The notes under the pieces were generated by a model. It saw only the letters and a program-made list of their open reading frames with translations, was not told the origin of the DNA and did not search any database. From Coriaria nepalensis (taxonomy: Eukaryota; Streptophyta; Magnoliopsida; Cucurbitales; Coriariaceae), in the NCBI GenBank assembly GCA_027186245.1, contig CP114481.1, forward strand, positions 35,247,501 to 35,311,500: DNA of 64,000 nt, in the 5' to 3' direction. Position numbers and translations under genes: made by a program. This document shows positions 23,501 through 37,984 of this stretch, piece by piece. The stretch's first letter is position 1. Each line of letters opens with the position of its first letter.

Positions 23501-25844
23501 TTTGTGCATAACTTGCAAATGATCATTGCAAGGAAAGTCTTCATTCCTGTAAAATTACAATCATTTCAATGAGTCCTTTCAAGTCAATAACTTATTTCAA
23601 AGCAATTCGAACGAATTCTAGTTTTGCATTACAGACATAACTTTTGTGCATAACTTGCAAATGATCATTGCAAGGAAAGTGTGCATTCGTTTAACCTTAA
23701 AATCATTTCAATGAGTCATTTCAAGTCAATAACTTATTTCAAAGCAATTCGAACGAATTCTAGTTTTGCACTACAGAGACAACTTTTGTGCATAACTTGC
23801 AAATGATCATTGCAAGGAAAGTCTGCATTCGTGTAAAATTAAAATCATTTCAATGAGTCCTTTCAAGTCAATAACTTATTTCAAAGCAATTCGAACGAAT
23901 TCTAGTTTTGCACTACAGACATAACTTTTGTGCATAACTTGCAAATGATCATTGCAAGGAAAGTGTGCATTCGTTTAACCTTAAAATCATTTCAATGAGT
24001 CATTTCAAGTCAATAACTTATTTCAAAGCAATTCGAACGAATTCTAGTTTTGCACTACAGAGACAACTTTTGTGCATAACTTGCAAATGATCATTGCAAG
24101 GAAAGTCTTCATTCCTGTAAAATTACAATCATTTCAATGAGTCCTTCCAAGTCAATAACTTATTTCAAAGCAATTCAAACGAATTCTAGTTTTGCACTAC
24201 AGACATAACTTTTGTGCATAACTTGCAAATGATCATTGCAAGGAAAGTGTGCATTCGTTTAACCTTAAAATCATTTCAATGAGTCATTTCAAGTCAATAA
24301 CTTATTTCAAAGCAAGTCGAACGTATTCTAGTTTTGCACTACAGACACAACTTTGGTGCATAACTTGCAAATGATCCTTGCAAGGAAAGTGTGCATTCGT
24401 TTAACCTTAAAATCATTTCAATGAGTCCTTTCAAGTCAATAACTTATTTCGAAGCAAGTCGAACAAATTCTAATTTTGCACTACAGACATAACTTTTGTG
24501 CATAACTTGCAAATGATCATTGCAAGGAAAGTGTGCATTCGTTTAACCTTAAAATCATTTCAATGAGTCATTTCAAGTCAATAACTTATTTCATAGCAAG
24601 TCGAACGTATTCTAGTTTTGCACTACAGACACAACTTTTGTGGATAACTTGCAAATGATCATTGCAAGGAAAGTGTGCATTCGTTTAACCTTAAAATCAT
24701 TTCAATGAGTCATTTCAAGTCAATAACTTATTTCAAAGCAATTCCAACGAATTCTAGTTTTGCACTACAGAGACAACTTTTGTGCATAACTTGCAAATGA
24801 TCATCGCAAGGAAAGTGTGCATTCGTTTAACCTTAATATCATTTCAATGAGTCATTTCAAGTCAATAACTTATGTCAAAGCAAGTCGAACGAATTCTAGT
24901 TTTCTACTACAAACACAACTTTAGTGCATAACTTGCAAATGATCATTGCAAGGAAAGTGTGCATTCGTTTAACCTTAAAATCATTTCAATGAGTCATTTC
25001 AAGTCAATAACTTATGTCAAACCAAGTCGAATGAATTCTAGTTTTCTACTACAAACACAACTTTTGTGCATAACTTGCAAAGGATCATTGCAAGGAAAGT
25101 GTGCTTTCGTTTAACCTTAAAATCATTTCAATGAGTCATTTCAAGTCAATAATTTATTTCAAAGCACGTCGAACGAATTCTAGTTTTGCAATACAGACAC
25201 AACTTTTGTGCATAACTTGCAAATGATCATTGCAAGGAAAGTGTGCATTCGTTTAACCTTAAAATCATTTCAATGAGTCATTTCAAGTCAATAACTTATT
25301 TCAAAGCAATCCGAACGAATTCTAATTTCGCACTACAAACACAACTTTTGTGCATAACTTGCAAATGATCATTGCAAGGAAAGTGTGCATTCGTTTAAAA
25401 TTAAAATCATTTCAATGAGTCCTTTCAAGTCAATAACTTATTTCGGAGCAAGTCGAACGAATTCTAGTTTTGCACTACAGACATAACTTTTGTGCATAAC
25501 TTGCAAATGATCATTGCAAGGAAAGTGTGCATTCGTGTAAAATTAAAATCATTTCAATGAGTCCTTTAGAGTCAATAACTTATTTCATAGCAAGTCGAAC
25601 GTATTCTAGTTTTGCACTACAGACACAACTTTTGTGCATAACTTGCAAATGATCATTGGAAGGAAAGTGTGCATTCGTTTAACCTTAAAATCATTTCAAT
25701 GAGTCATTTCAAGTCAATAACTTATTTCAAAGCAATCCGAACGAATTCTAGTTTTGCACTACAGACATAACTTTTGTGCATAACTTGCAAATGATCATTG
25801 CAAGGAAAGTGTGCATTCGTTTAACCTTAAAATCATTTCAATGA
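20591..25844. repeat. 14-mer (1988 bp) followed by 18-mer (2556 bp) and 10-mer-type end
   Basis: 20591-22578 is one 14-mer cycle starting at the CACGTC unit. The next cycle, 22579-25134, has 18 monomers because a four-monomer segment is duplicated (23149-23716 and 23717-24284). From 25135 the order again follows the 10-mer, including the GTGTGCATTCGTG / GTCCTTTAGAG junction near 25535-25570, and then reaches an ATCCGAAC/GACAT hybrid (25703) that leads into the 27-mer. Private changes include CAAGACAATAAC near 22872 and GTCCTTCCAAG near 24143. Confidence 0.85.
23149..24284. repeat. Tandem duplication of a 4-monomer segment (2 x 568 bp)
   Basis: 23149-23716 and 23717-24284 each contain a GTCTGCATTCGTG unit, a GACAT unit, a GTCTTCATTCCTG/TTACAATC unit and another GACAT unit. 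The first copy has GCATTACAG in both GACAT units, the second GCACTACAG, and the last unit of the second has CAATTCAAACG. The duplication accounts exactly for the change from 14-mer to 18-mer and is the reciprocal of the four-monomer loss seen in the 10-mer block. Confidence 0.87.
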
Positions 25845-28800
25845 GTCATTTAGAGTCAATAACTTATTTCATAGCAAGTCGAACGTATTCTAGTTTTGCA
25901 CTACAGACACAACTTTTGTGCATAACTTGCAAATGATCATTGCAAGGAAAGTGTGCATTCGTTTAACCTTAAAATCATTTCAATGAGTCATTTCAAGTCA
26001 ATAACTTATTTCAAAGCAATTCGAACGAATTCTAGTTTTGCACTACAGACATAACTTTTGTGCATAACTTGCAAATGATCATTGCAAGGAAAGTGTGCAT
26101 TCGTTTAACCTTAAAATCATTTCAATGAGTCATTTCAAGTCAATAACTTATTTCAAAGCAATTCGAACGAATTCTAGTTTTGCACTACAGAGACAACTTT
26201 TGTGCATAACTTGCAAATGATCATTGCAAGGAAAGTCTTCATTCCTGTAAAATTACAATCATTTCAATGAGTCCTTTCAAGTCAATAACTTATTTCAAAG
26301 CAATTCGAACGAATTCTAGTTTTGCACTACAGACATAACTTTTGTGCATAACTTGCAAATGATCATTGCAAGGAAAGTGTGCATTCGTTTAACCTTAAAA
26401 TCATTTCAATGAGTCATTTCAAGTCAATAACTTATTTCAAAGCAAGTCGAACGTATTCTAGTTTTGCACTACAGACACAACTTTGGTGCATAACTTGCAA
26501 ATGATCCTTGCAAGGAAAGTGTGCATTCGTTTAACCTTAAAATCATTTCAATGAGTCATTTCAAGTCAATAACTTATTTCAAAGCAATTCGAACGAATTG
26601 TAGTTTTGCACTACAGAGACAACTTTTGTGCATAACTTGCAAATGTTCATTGCAAGGAAAGTGTGCATTCGTTTAAAATTAAAATCATTTCAATGAGTCC
26701 TTTCAAGTCAATAACTTATTTCAGAGCAAGTCGAACGAATTCTAGTTTTGCACTACAGACATAACTTCTGTGCATAACTTGCAAATGATCATTGCAAGGA
26801 AAGTGTGCATTCGTTTAACCTTAAAATCATTTCAATGAGTCATTTCAAGTCAATAACTTATTTCATAGCAAGTCGAACGTATTCTAGTTTTGCACTACAG
26901 ACACAACTTTTGTGCATAACTTGCAAATGATCATTGCAAGGAAGGTGTGCATTCGTTTAACCTTAAAATCATTTCAATGAGTCCTTTCAAGTCAATAACT
27001 TATTTCGGAGCAATTCGAACGAATTCTAGTTTTGCACTACAGACATAACTTTTGTGCATAACTTGCAAATGATCATTGCAAGGAAAGTGTGCATTCGTTT
27101 AACCTTAAAATCATTTCAATGAGTCATTTCAAGTCAATAACTTATTTCAAAGCAAGTCGAACGTATTCTAGTTTTGCACTACAGACACAACTTCTGTGCA
27201 TAACTTGCAAATGATCATTGCAAAGAAAGTGTGCATTCGTTTACCCTTAAAATCATTTCAATGAGTCATTTCAAGTCAATAACTTATTTCAAAGCAATTC
27301 GAACGAATTCTAGTTTTGCACTACAGACACAACTTTCGTGCATAACTTGCAAATGATCATTGCAAGGAAAGTGTGCATTCGTTTAACCTTAAAATCATTT
27401 CAATGAGTCATTTCAAGTCAATAACTTATTTCAAAGCAAGTCGAACGTATTCTAGTTTTACACTACAGACACAACTTTGGTGCATAACTTGCAAATGATC
27501 ATTGCAAGGAAAGTGTGCATTCGTTTTACCTTAAAATCATTTCTATGAGTCATTTCAAGTCAATAACTTATTTCAAAGCAATTCGAACGAATTCTAGTTT
27601 TGCACTACAGAGACAACTTTTGTGCGTAACTTGCAAATGATCATTGCAAGGAAAGTGTGCATTCGTTTAAAATTAAAATTATTTCAATGAGTCCTTTCAA
27701 GTCAATAACTTATTTCGAAGCAAGTCGAACGTATTCTAGTTTTGCACTACAGACACAACTTTTGTGCATAACTTGCAAATGATCATTGCAAGGAAAGTGT
27801 GCATTCGTTTAACCTTAAAATCATTTCAATGAGTCATTTCAAGTCAATAACTTATTTCAAAGCAAGTCGAACGTATTCTAGTTTTGCACTACAGACCCAA
27901 CTTTGGTGCATAACTTGCAAATGATCCTTGCAAGGAAAGTGTGCATTCGTTTAACCTTAAAATCATTTCAATGAGTCCTTTCAAGTCAATAACTTATTTC
28001 GAAGCAAGTCGAACAAATTCTAATTTTGCACTACAGACATAACTTTTGTGCATAACTTGCAAATGATCATTGCAAGGAAAGTGTGCATTCGTTTAACCTT
28101 AAAATCATTTCAATGAGTCATTTCAAGTCAATAACTTATTTCATAGCAAGTCGAACGTATTCTAGTTTTGCACTACAGACACAACTTTTGTGGATAACTT
28201 GCAAATGATCATTGCAAGGAAAGTCTGCATTCGTTTTACCTTAAAATCATTTCTATGAGTCATTTCAAGTCAATAACTTATTTCAAAGCAATTCGAACGA
28301 ATTCTAGTTTTGCACTACAGAGACAACTTTTGTGCATAACTTGCAAATGATCATTGCAAGGAAAGTGTGCATTCGTTTAAAATTAAAATCATTTCAATGA
28401 GTCCTTTCAAGTCAATAACTTATTTCGAAGCAAGTCGAACGAATTCTTATTTTGCACTACAGACATAACTTTTGTGCATAACTTGCAAATGATCATGGCA
28501 AGGGAAGTGTCCATTCGTTTAACCTTAAAATCATTTCAATGAGTCATTTCAAGTCAATAACTTATTTCAAAGCAATTCCAACGAATTCTAGTTTTGCACT
28601 ACAGAGACAACTTTTGTGCATAACTTGCAAATGATCATCGCAAGGAAAGTGTGCATTCGTTTAACCTTAATATCATTTCAATGAGTCATTTCAAGTCAAT
28701 AACTTATGTCAAAGCAAGTCGAACGAATTCTAGTTTTCTACTACAAACACAACTTTAGTGCATAACTTGCAAATGATCATTGCAAGGAAAGTGTGCATTC

Positions 28801-31800
28801 GTTTAACCTTAAAATCATTTCAATGAGTCATTTCAAGTCAATAACTTATGTCAAACCAAGTGGAATGAATTCTAGTTTTCTACTACAAACACAACTTTTG
28901 TGCATAACTTGCAAATGATCATTGCAAGGAAAGTGTGCTTTCGTTTAACCTTAAAATCATTTCAATGAGTCATTTCAAGTCAATAATTTATTTCAAAGCA
29001 CGTCGAACGAATTCTAGTTTTGCACTACAGACACAACTTTTGTGCATAACTTGCAAATGATCATTGCAAGGAAAGTGTGCATTCGTTTAACCTTAAAATC
29101 ATTTCAATGAGTCATTTCAAGTCAATAACTTATTTCAAAGCAATCCGAACGAATTCTAATTTCGCACTACAAACACAACTTTTGTGCATAACTTGCAAAT
29201 GATCCTTGCAAGGAAAGTGTGCATTCGTTTAACCTTAAAATCATTTCAATGAGTCCTTTCAAGTCAATAACTTATTTCGAAGCAAGTCGAACAAATTCTA
29301 ATTTTGCACTACAGACATAACTTTTGTGCATAACTTGCAAATGATCATTGCAAGGAAAGTGTGCATTCGTTTAAAATTAAAATCATTTCAATGAGTCCTT
29401 TCAAGTCAATAACTTATTTCGGAGCAAGTCGAACGAATTCTAGTTTTGCACTACAGACATAACTTTTGTGCATAACTTGCAAATGATCATTGCAAGGAAA
29501 GTGTGCATTCGTTTAAAATTAAAATCATTTCAATGAGTCCTTTCAAGTCAATAACTTATTTCGGAGCAAGTCGAACGAATTCTAGTTTTGCACTACAGAC
29601 ATAACTTTTGTGCATAACTTGCAAATGATCATTGCAAGGAAAGTGTGCATTCGTTTAACCTTAAAATCATTTCAATGAGTCATTTAGAGTCAATAACTTA
29701 TTTCATAGCAAGTCGAACGTATTCTAGTTTTGCACTACAGACACAACTTTTGTGCATAACTTGCAAATGATCATTGCAAGGAAAGTGTGCATTCGTTTAA
29801 CCTTAAAATCATTTCAATGAGTCATTTCAAGTCAATAACTTATTTCAAAGCAATTCGAACGAATTCTAGTTTTGCACTACAGACATAACTTTTGTGCATA
29901 ACTTGCAAATGATCATTGCAAGGAAAGTGTGCATTCGTTTAACCTTAAAATCATTTCAATGAGTCATTTCAAGTCAATAACTTATTTCAAAGCAATTCGA
30001 ACGAATTCTAGTTTTGCACTACAGAGACAACTTTTGTGCATAACTTGCAAATGATCATTGCAAGGAAAGTCTTCATTCCTGTAAAATTACAATCATTTCA
30101 ATGAGTCCTTTCAAGTCAATAACTTATTTCAAAGCAATTCGAACGAATTCTAGTTTTGCACTACAGACATAACTTTTGTGCATAACTTGCAAATGATCAT
30201 TGCAAGGAAAGTGTGCATTCGTTTAACCTTAAAATCATTTCAATGAGTCATTTCAAGTCAATAACTTATTTCAAAGCAAGTCGAACGTATTCTAGTTTTG
30301 CACTACAGACACAACTTTGGTGCATAACTTGCAAATGATCCTTGCAAGGAAAGTGTGCATTCGTTTAACCTTAAAATCATTTCAATGAGTCATTTCAAGT
30401 CAATAACTTATTTCAAAGCAATTCGAACGAATTGTAGTTTTGCACTACAGAGACAACTTTTGTGCATAACTTGCAAATGTTCATTGCAAGGAAAGTGTGC
30501 ATTCGTTTAAAATTAAAATCATTTCAATGAGTCCTTTCAAGTCAATAACTTATTTCAGAGCAAGTCGAACGAATTCTAGTTTTGCACTACAGACATAACT
30601 TCTGTGCATAACTTGCAAATGATCATTGCAAGGAAAGTGTGCATTCGTTTAACCTTAAAATCATTTCAATGAGTCATTTCAAGTCAATAACTTATTTCAT
30701 AGCAAGTCGAACGTATTCTAGTTTTGCACTACAGACACAACTTTTGTGCATAACTTGCAAATGATCATTGCAAGGAAGGTGTGCATTCGTTTAACCTTAA
30801 AATCATTTCAATGAGTCCTTTCAAGTCAATAACTTATTTCGGAGCAATTCGAACGAATTCTAGTTTTGCACTACAGACATAACTTTTGTGCATAACTTGC
30901 AAATGATCATTGCAAGGAAAGTGTGCATTCGTTTAACCTTAAAATCATTTCAATGAGTCATTTCAAGTCAATAACTTATTTCAAAGCAAGTCGAACGTAT
31001 TCTAGTTTTGCACTACAGACACAACTTCTGTGCATAACTTGCAAATGATCATTGCAAAGAAAGTGTGCATTCGTTTACCCTTAAAATCATTTCAATGAGT
31101 CATTTCAAGTCAATAACTTATTTCAAAGCAATTCGAACGAATTCTAGTTTTGCACTACAGACACAACTTTCGTGCATAACTTGCAAATGATCATTGCAAG
31201 GAAAGTGTGCATTCGTTTAACCTTAAAATCATTTCAATGAGTCATTTCAAGTCAATAACTTATTTCAAAGCAAGTCGAACGTATTCTAGTTTTACACTAC
31301 AGACACAACTTTGGTGCATAACTTGCAAATGATCATTGCAAGGAAAGTGTGCATTCGTTTTACCTTAAAATCATTTCTATGAGTCATTTCAAGTCAATAA
31401 CTTATTTCAAAGCAATTCGAACGAATTCTAGTTTTGCACTACAGAGACAACTTTTGTGCGTAACTTGCAAATGATCATTGCAAGGAAAGTGTGCATTCGT
31501 TTAAAATTAAAATTATTTCAATGAGTCCTTTCAAGTCAATAACTTATTTCGAAGCAAGTCGAACGTATTCTAGTTTTGCACTACAGACACAACTTTTGTG
31601 CATAACTTGCAAATGATCATTGCAAGGAAAGTGTGCATTCGTTTAACCTTAAAATCATTTCAATGAGTCATTTCAAGTCAATAACTTATTTCAAAGCAAG
31701 TCGAACGTATTCTAGTTTTGCACTACAGACCCAACTTTGGTGCATAACTTGCAAATGATCCTTGCAAGGAAAGTGTGCATTCGTTTAACCTTAAAATCAT

Positions 31801-34800
31801 TTCAATGAGTCCTTTCAAGTCAATAACTTATTTCGAAGCAAGTCGAACAAATTCTAATTTTGCACTACAGACATAACTTTTGTGCATAACTTGCAAATGA
31901 TCATTGCAAGGAAAGTGTGCATTCGTTTAACCTTAAAATCATTTCAATGAGTCATTTCAAGTCAATAACTTATTTCATAGCAAGTCGAACGTATTCTAGT
32001 TTTGCACTACAGACACAACTTTTGTGGATAACTTGCAAATGATCATTGCAAGGAAAGTCTGCATTCGTTTTACCTTAAAATCATTTCTATGAGTCATTTC
32101 AAGTCAATAACTTATTTCAAAGCAATTCGAACGAATTCTAGTTTTGCACTACAGAGACAACTTTTGTGCATAACTTGCAAATGATCATTGCAAGGAAAGT
32201 GTGCATTCGTTTAAAATTAAAATCATTTCAATGAGTCCTTTCAAGTCAATAACTTATTTCGAAGCAAGTCGAACGAATTCTTATTTTGCACTACAGACAT
32301 AACTTTTGTGCATAACTTGCAAATGATCATGGCAAGGGAAGTGTCCATTCGTTTAACCTTAAAATCATTTCAATGAGTCATTTCAAGTCAATAACTTATT
32401 TCAAAGCAATTCCAACGAATTCTAGTTTTGCACTACAGAGACAACTTTTGTGCATAACTTGCAAATGATCATCGCAAGGAAAGTGTGCATTCGTTTAACC
32501 TTAATATCATTTCAATGAGTCATTTCAAGTCAATAACTTATGTCAAAGCAAGTCGAACGAATTCTAGTTTTCTACTACAAACACAACTTTAGTGCATAAC
32601 TTGCAAATGATCATTGCAAGGAAAGTGTGCATTCGTTTAACCTTAAAATCATTTCAATGAGTCATTTCAAGTCAATAACTTATGTCAAACCAAGTGGAAT
32701 GAATTCTAGTTTTCTACTACAAACACAACTTTTGTGCATAACTTGCAAATGATCATTGCAAGGAAAGTGTGCTTTCGTTTAACCTTAAAATCATTTCAAT
32801 GAGTCATTTCAAGTCAATAATTTATTTCAAAGCACGTCGAACGAATTCTAGTTTTGCACTACAGACACAACTTTTGTGCATAACTTGCAAATGATCATTG
32901 CAAGGAAAGTGTGCATTCGTTTAACCTTAAAATCATTTCAATGAGTCATTTCAAGTCAATAACTTATTTCAAAGCAATCCGAACGAATTCTAATTTCGCA
33001 CTACAAACACAACTTTTGTGCATAACTTGCAAATGATCCTTGCAAGGAAAGTGTGCATTCGTTTAACCTTAAAATCATTTCAATGAGTCCTTTCAAGTCA
33101 ATAACTTATTTCGAAGCAAGTCGAACAAATTCTAATTTTGCACTACAGACATAACTTTTGTGCATAACTTGCAAATGATCATTGCAAGGAAAGTGTGCAT
33201 TCGTTTAAAATTAAAATCATTTCAATGAGTCCTTTCAAGTCAATAACTTATTTCGGAGCAAGTCGAACGAATTCTAGTTTTGCACTACAGACATAACTTT
33301 TGTGCATAACTTGCAAATGATCATTGCAAGGAAAGTGTGCATTCGTTTAAAATTAAAATCATTTCAATGAGTCCTTTCAAGTCAATAACTTATTTCGGAG
33401 CAAGTCGAACGAATTCTAGTTTTGCACTACAGACATAACTTTTGTGCATAACTTGCAAATGATCATTGCAAGGAAAGTGTGCATTCGTTTAACCTTAAAA
33501 TCATTTCAATGAGTCATTTAGAGTCAATAACTTATTTCATAGCAAGTCGAACGTATTCTAGTTTTGCACTACAGACACAACTTTTGTGCATAACTTGCAA
33601 ATGATCATTGCAAGGAAAGTGTGCATTCGTTTAACCTTAAAATCATTTCAATGAGTCATTTCAAGTCAATAACTTATTTCAAAGCAATTCGAACGAATTC
33701 TAGTTTTGCACTACAGACATAACTTTTGTGCATAACTTGCAAATGATCATTGCAAGGAAAGTGTGCATTCGTTTAACCTTAAAATCATTTCAATGAGTCA
33801 TTTCAAGTCAATAACTTATTTCAAAGCAATTCGAACGAATTCTAGTTTTCCACTACAGAGACAACTTTTGTGCATAACTTGCAAATGATCATTGCAAGGA
33901 AAGTCTTCATTCCTGTAAAATTACAATCATTTCAATGAGTCCTTTCAAGTCAATAACTTATTTCAAAGCAATTCGAACGAATTCTAGTTTTGCACTACAG
34001 ACATAACTTTTGTGCATAACTTGCAAATGATCATTGCAAGGAAAGTGTGCATTCGTTTAACCTTAAAATCATTTCAATGAGTCATTTCAAGTCAATAACT
34101 TATTTCAAAGCAAGTCGAACGTATTCTAGTTTTGCACTACAGACACAACTTTGGTGCATAACTTGCAAATGATCCTTGCAAGGAAAGTGTGCATTCGTTT
34201 AACCTTAAAATCATTTCAATGAGACATTTCAAGTCAATAACTTATTTCAAAGCAATTCGAACGAATTGTAGTTTTGCACTACAGAGACAACTTTTGTGCA
34301 TAACTTGCAAATGTTCATTGCAAGGAAAGTGTGCATTCGTTTAAAATTAAAATCATTTCAATGAGTCCTTTCAAGTCAATAACTTATTTCAGAGCAAGTC
34401 GAACGAATTCTAGTTTTGCACTACAGACATAACTTCTGTGCATAACTTGCAAATGATCATTGCAAGGAAAGTGTGCATTCGTTTAACCTTAAAATCATTT
34501 CAATGAGTCATTTCAAGTCAATAACTTATTTCATAGCAAGTCGAACGTATTCTAGTTTTGCACTACAGACACAACTTTTGTGCATAACTTGCAAATGATC
34601 ATTGCAAGGAAGGTGTGCATTCGTTTAACCTTAAAATCATTTCAATGAGTCCTTTCAAGTCAATAACTTATTTCGGAGCAATTCGAACGAATTCTAGTTT
34701 TGCACTACAGACATAACTTTTGTGCATAACTTGCAAATGATCATTGCAAGGAAAGTGTGCATTCGTTTAACCTTAAAATCATTTCAATGAGTCATTTCAA

Positions 34801-35216
34801 GTCAATAACTTATTTCAAAGCAAGTCGAACGTATTCTAGTTTTGCACTACAGACACAACTTCTGTGCATAACTTGCAAATGATCATTGCAAAGAAAGTGT
34901 GCATTCGTTTACCCTTAAAATCATTTCAATGAGTCATTTCAAGTCAATAACTTATTTCAAAGCAATTCGAACGAATTCTAGTTTTGCACTACAGACACAA
35001 CTTTTGTGCATAACTTGCAAATGATCATTGCAAGGAAAGTGTGCATTCGTTTAACCTTAAAATCATTTCAATGAGTCATTTCAAGTCAATAACTTATTTC
35101 AAAGCAAGTCGAACGTATTCTAGTTTTACACTACAGACACAACTTTGGTGCATAACTTGCAAATGATCATTGCAAGGAAAGTATGCATTCGTTTAACCTT
35201 AAAATCATTACAATGA
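25845..35216. repeat. HOR block 5: 27-mer, 3834 bp, 2.4 copies
   Basis: Copies are 25845-29678, 29679-33512 and a partial 33513-35216 (12 monomers). Markers 3834 bp apart include TTTAGAGTC, GTCTTCATTCCTG, GAATTGTAG with ATGTTC, TTTCAGAGC with ACTTCTGTGC, GGAAGGTGTGC, GCAAAGAAAG with TTTACCC, TTTTACACTAC, GTGCGTAAC with AAAATTATTTC, GACCCAAC, GTGTCCATTCG and CAAGTGGAATG. Copies 1 and 2 look nearly identical. Copy 3 adds TTTTCCACTACAGAG near 33847, GAGACATTTC near 34222 and ACTTTTGTGC where copies 1 and 2 have ACTTTCGTGC. The last part of the 12th monomer of copy 3 already departs (GTATGCATTCG, CATTACAATGAG). Confidence 0.93.
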
Positions 35217-37984
35217 GTCATTTCAAGTCAATAACTTATTTCGAAGCAAGTCGAACGTATTCTAGTTTTGCACTACAGACACAACTTTTGTGCATAATTT
35301 GCAAATGATCATTGCAAGGAAAGTCTGCATTCGTGTAAAATTAAAATCATTTCAATGAGTCCTTTCAAGTCAATAACTTATTTCAAAGCAATTCGAACGA
35401 ATTCTAGTTTTGCACTACAGACATTACTTTTGTACATAACTTGCAAATGATCATTGCAAAGAAAGTGTGCATTCGTTTAACCTTAAAATCATTTCAATGA
35501 GTCATTTCAAGTCAATAACTTATTTCGAAGCAAGTCGAACGTATTCTAGTTTTGCACTACAGACACAACTTTGGTGCATAACTTGCAAATGATCCTTGCA
35601 GGGAAAGTGTGCATTCGTTTAACCTTAAAATCATTTCAATGAGTCATTTCAAGTCAATAACTTATTTCAAAGCAATTCGAACGAATTCTAGTTTTGCACT
35701 ACAGACATAACTTTTGTGGATAACTTGCAAATGATCATTGCAAGGAAAGTGTGCATTCGTTTAAAATTAAAATCATTTCAATGAGTCCTTTCAAGTCAAT
35801 AACTTATTTCGGAGCAAGTCGAACGAATTCTAGTTTTGCACTACAGACATAACTTTTGTGCATAACTTGCAAATGATCATTGCAAGGAAAGTGTGCATTC
35901 GTTTAACCTTAAAATCATTTCAATGAGTCATTTAGAGTCAATAACTTATTTCATAGCAAGTCGAACGTATTCTAGTTTTGCACTACAGACACAACTTTTC
36001 TGCATAACTTGCAAATGATCATTGCAAGGAAAGTGTGCATTCGTTTAACCTTAAAATCATTTCAATGAGTCATTTCAAGTCAATAACTTATTTCAAAGCA
36101 ATTCGAACGAATTCTAGTTTTGCACTACAGACATAACTTTTGTGCATAACTTGCAAATGATCATTGCAAGGAAAGTGTGCATTCGTTTAACCTTAAAATC
36201 ATTTCAATGAGTCATTTCAAGTCAATAACTTATTTCAAAGCAATTCGAACGAATTCTAGTTTTGCACTACAGAGACAACTTTTGTGCATAACTTGCAAAT
36301 GATCATTGCAAGGAAAGTCTTCATTCCTGTAAAATTACAATCATTTCAATGAGTCCTTTCAAGTCAATAACTTATTTCAAAGCAATTCGAACGAATTCTA
36401 GTTTTGCACTACAGACATAACTTTTGTGCATAACTTGCAAATGATCATTGCAAGGAAAGTGTGCATTCGTTTAACCTTAAAATCATTTCAATGAGTCATT
36501 TCAAGTCAATAACTTATTTCAAAGCAAGTCGAACGTATTCTAGTTTTGCACTACAGACACAACTTTGGTGCATAACATGCAAATGATCCTTGCAAGGAAA
36601 GTGTGCATTCGTTTAACCTTAAAATCATTTCAATGAGTCATTTCAAGTCAATAACTTATTTCAAAGCAATTCGAACGAATTGTAGTTTTGCACTACAGAG
36701 ACAACTTTTGTGCATAACTTGCAAATGTTCATTGCAAGGAAAGTGTGCATTCGTTTAAAATTAAAATCATTTCAATGAGTCCTTTCAAGTCAATAACTTA
36801 TTTCAGAGCAAGTCGAACGAATTCTAGTTTTGCACTACAGACATAACTTCTGTGCATAACTTGCAAATGATCATTGCAAGGAAAGTGTGCATTCGTTTAA
36901 CCTTAAAATCATTTCAATGAGTCATTTCAAGTCAATAACTTATTTCATAGCAAGTCGAACGTATTCTAGTTTTGCACTACAGACACAACTTTTGTGCATA
37001 ACTTGCAAATGATCATTGCAAGGAAGGTGTGCATTCGTTTAACCTTAAAATCATTTCAATGAGTCCTTTCAAGTCAATAACTTATTTCGGAGCAATTCGA
37101 ACGAATTCTAGTTTTGCACTACAGACATAACTTTTGTGCATAACTTGCAAATGATCATTGCAAGGAAAGTGTGCATTCGTTTAACCTTAAAATCATTTCA
37201 ATGAGTCATTTCAAGTCAATAACTTATTTCAAAGCAAGTCGAACGTATTCTAGTTTTGCACTACAGACACAACTTCTGTGCATAACTTGCAAATGATCAT
37301 TGCAAAGAAAGTGTGCATTCGTTTACCCTTAAAATCATTTCAATGAGTCCTTTCAAGTCAATAACTTATTTCAAAGCAATTCGAACGAATTCTAGTTTTG
37401 CACTACAGACACAACTTTTGTGCATAACTTGCAAATGATCATTGCAAGGAAAGTGTGCATTCGTTTAACCTTAAAATCATTTCAATGAGTCATTTCAAGT
37501 CAATAACTTATTTCAAAGCAAGTCGAACGTATTCTAGTTTTCCACTACAGACACAACTTTGGTGCATAACTTGCAAATGATCATTGCAAGGAAAGTATGC
37601 ATTCGTTTAACCTTAAAATCATTACAATGAGTCATTTCAAGTCAATAACTTATTTCGAAGCAAGTCGAACGTATTCTAGTTTTGCACTACTGACACAACT
37701 TTTGTGCATAATTTGCAAATGATCATTGCAAGGAAAGTCTGCATTCGTGTAAAATTAAAATCATTTCAATGAGTCCTTTCAAGTCAATAACTTATTTCAA
37801 AGCAATTCGAACGAATTCTAGTTTTGCACTACAGACATTACTTTTGTACATAACTTGCAAATGATCATTGCAAAGAAAGTGTGCATTCGTTTAACCTTAA
37901 AATCATTTCAATGAGTCATTTCAAGTCAATAACTTATTTCGAAGCAAGTCGAACGTATTCTAGTTTTGCACTACAGACACAACT
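33513..37984. repeat. HOR block 6: 17-mer, 2414 bp, 1.85 copies
   Basis: 33513-35926 and 35927 to about 37984 share order at 2414 bp spacing. The first 12 monomers are the start of the 27-mer; five further monomers complete the unit, carrying GTATGCATTCG with CATTACAATGAG, ACATTACTTTTGTACATAAC and GCAAAGAAAG. The match fails inside the monomer starting at 37915, where ACTTTTGTGCATAATTTGC replaces ACTTTGGTGC. Copy differences include TTTTCCACTAC near 37541 against TTTTACACTAC, ACTACTGACAC near 37688, ATAACATGC near 36573, and GTCCTTTC at 37347 where copy 1 has GTCATTTC. Confidence 0.9.
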
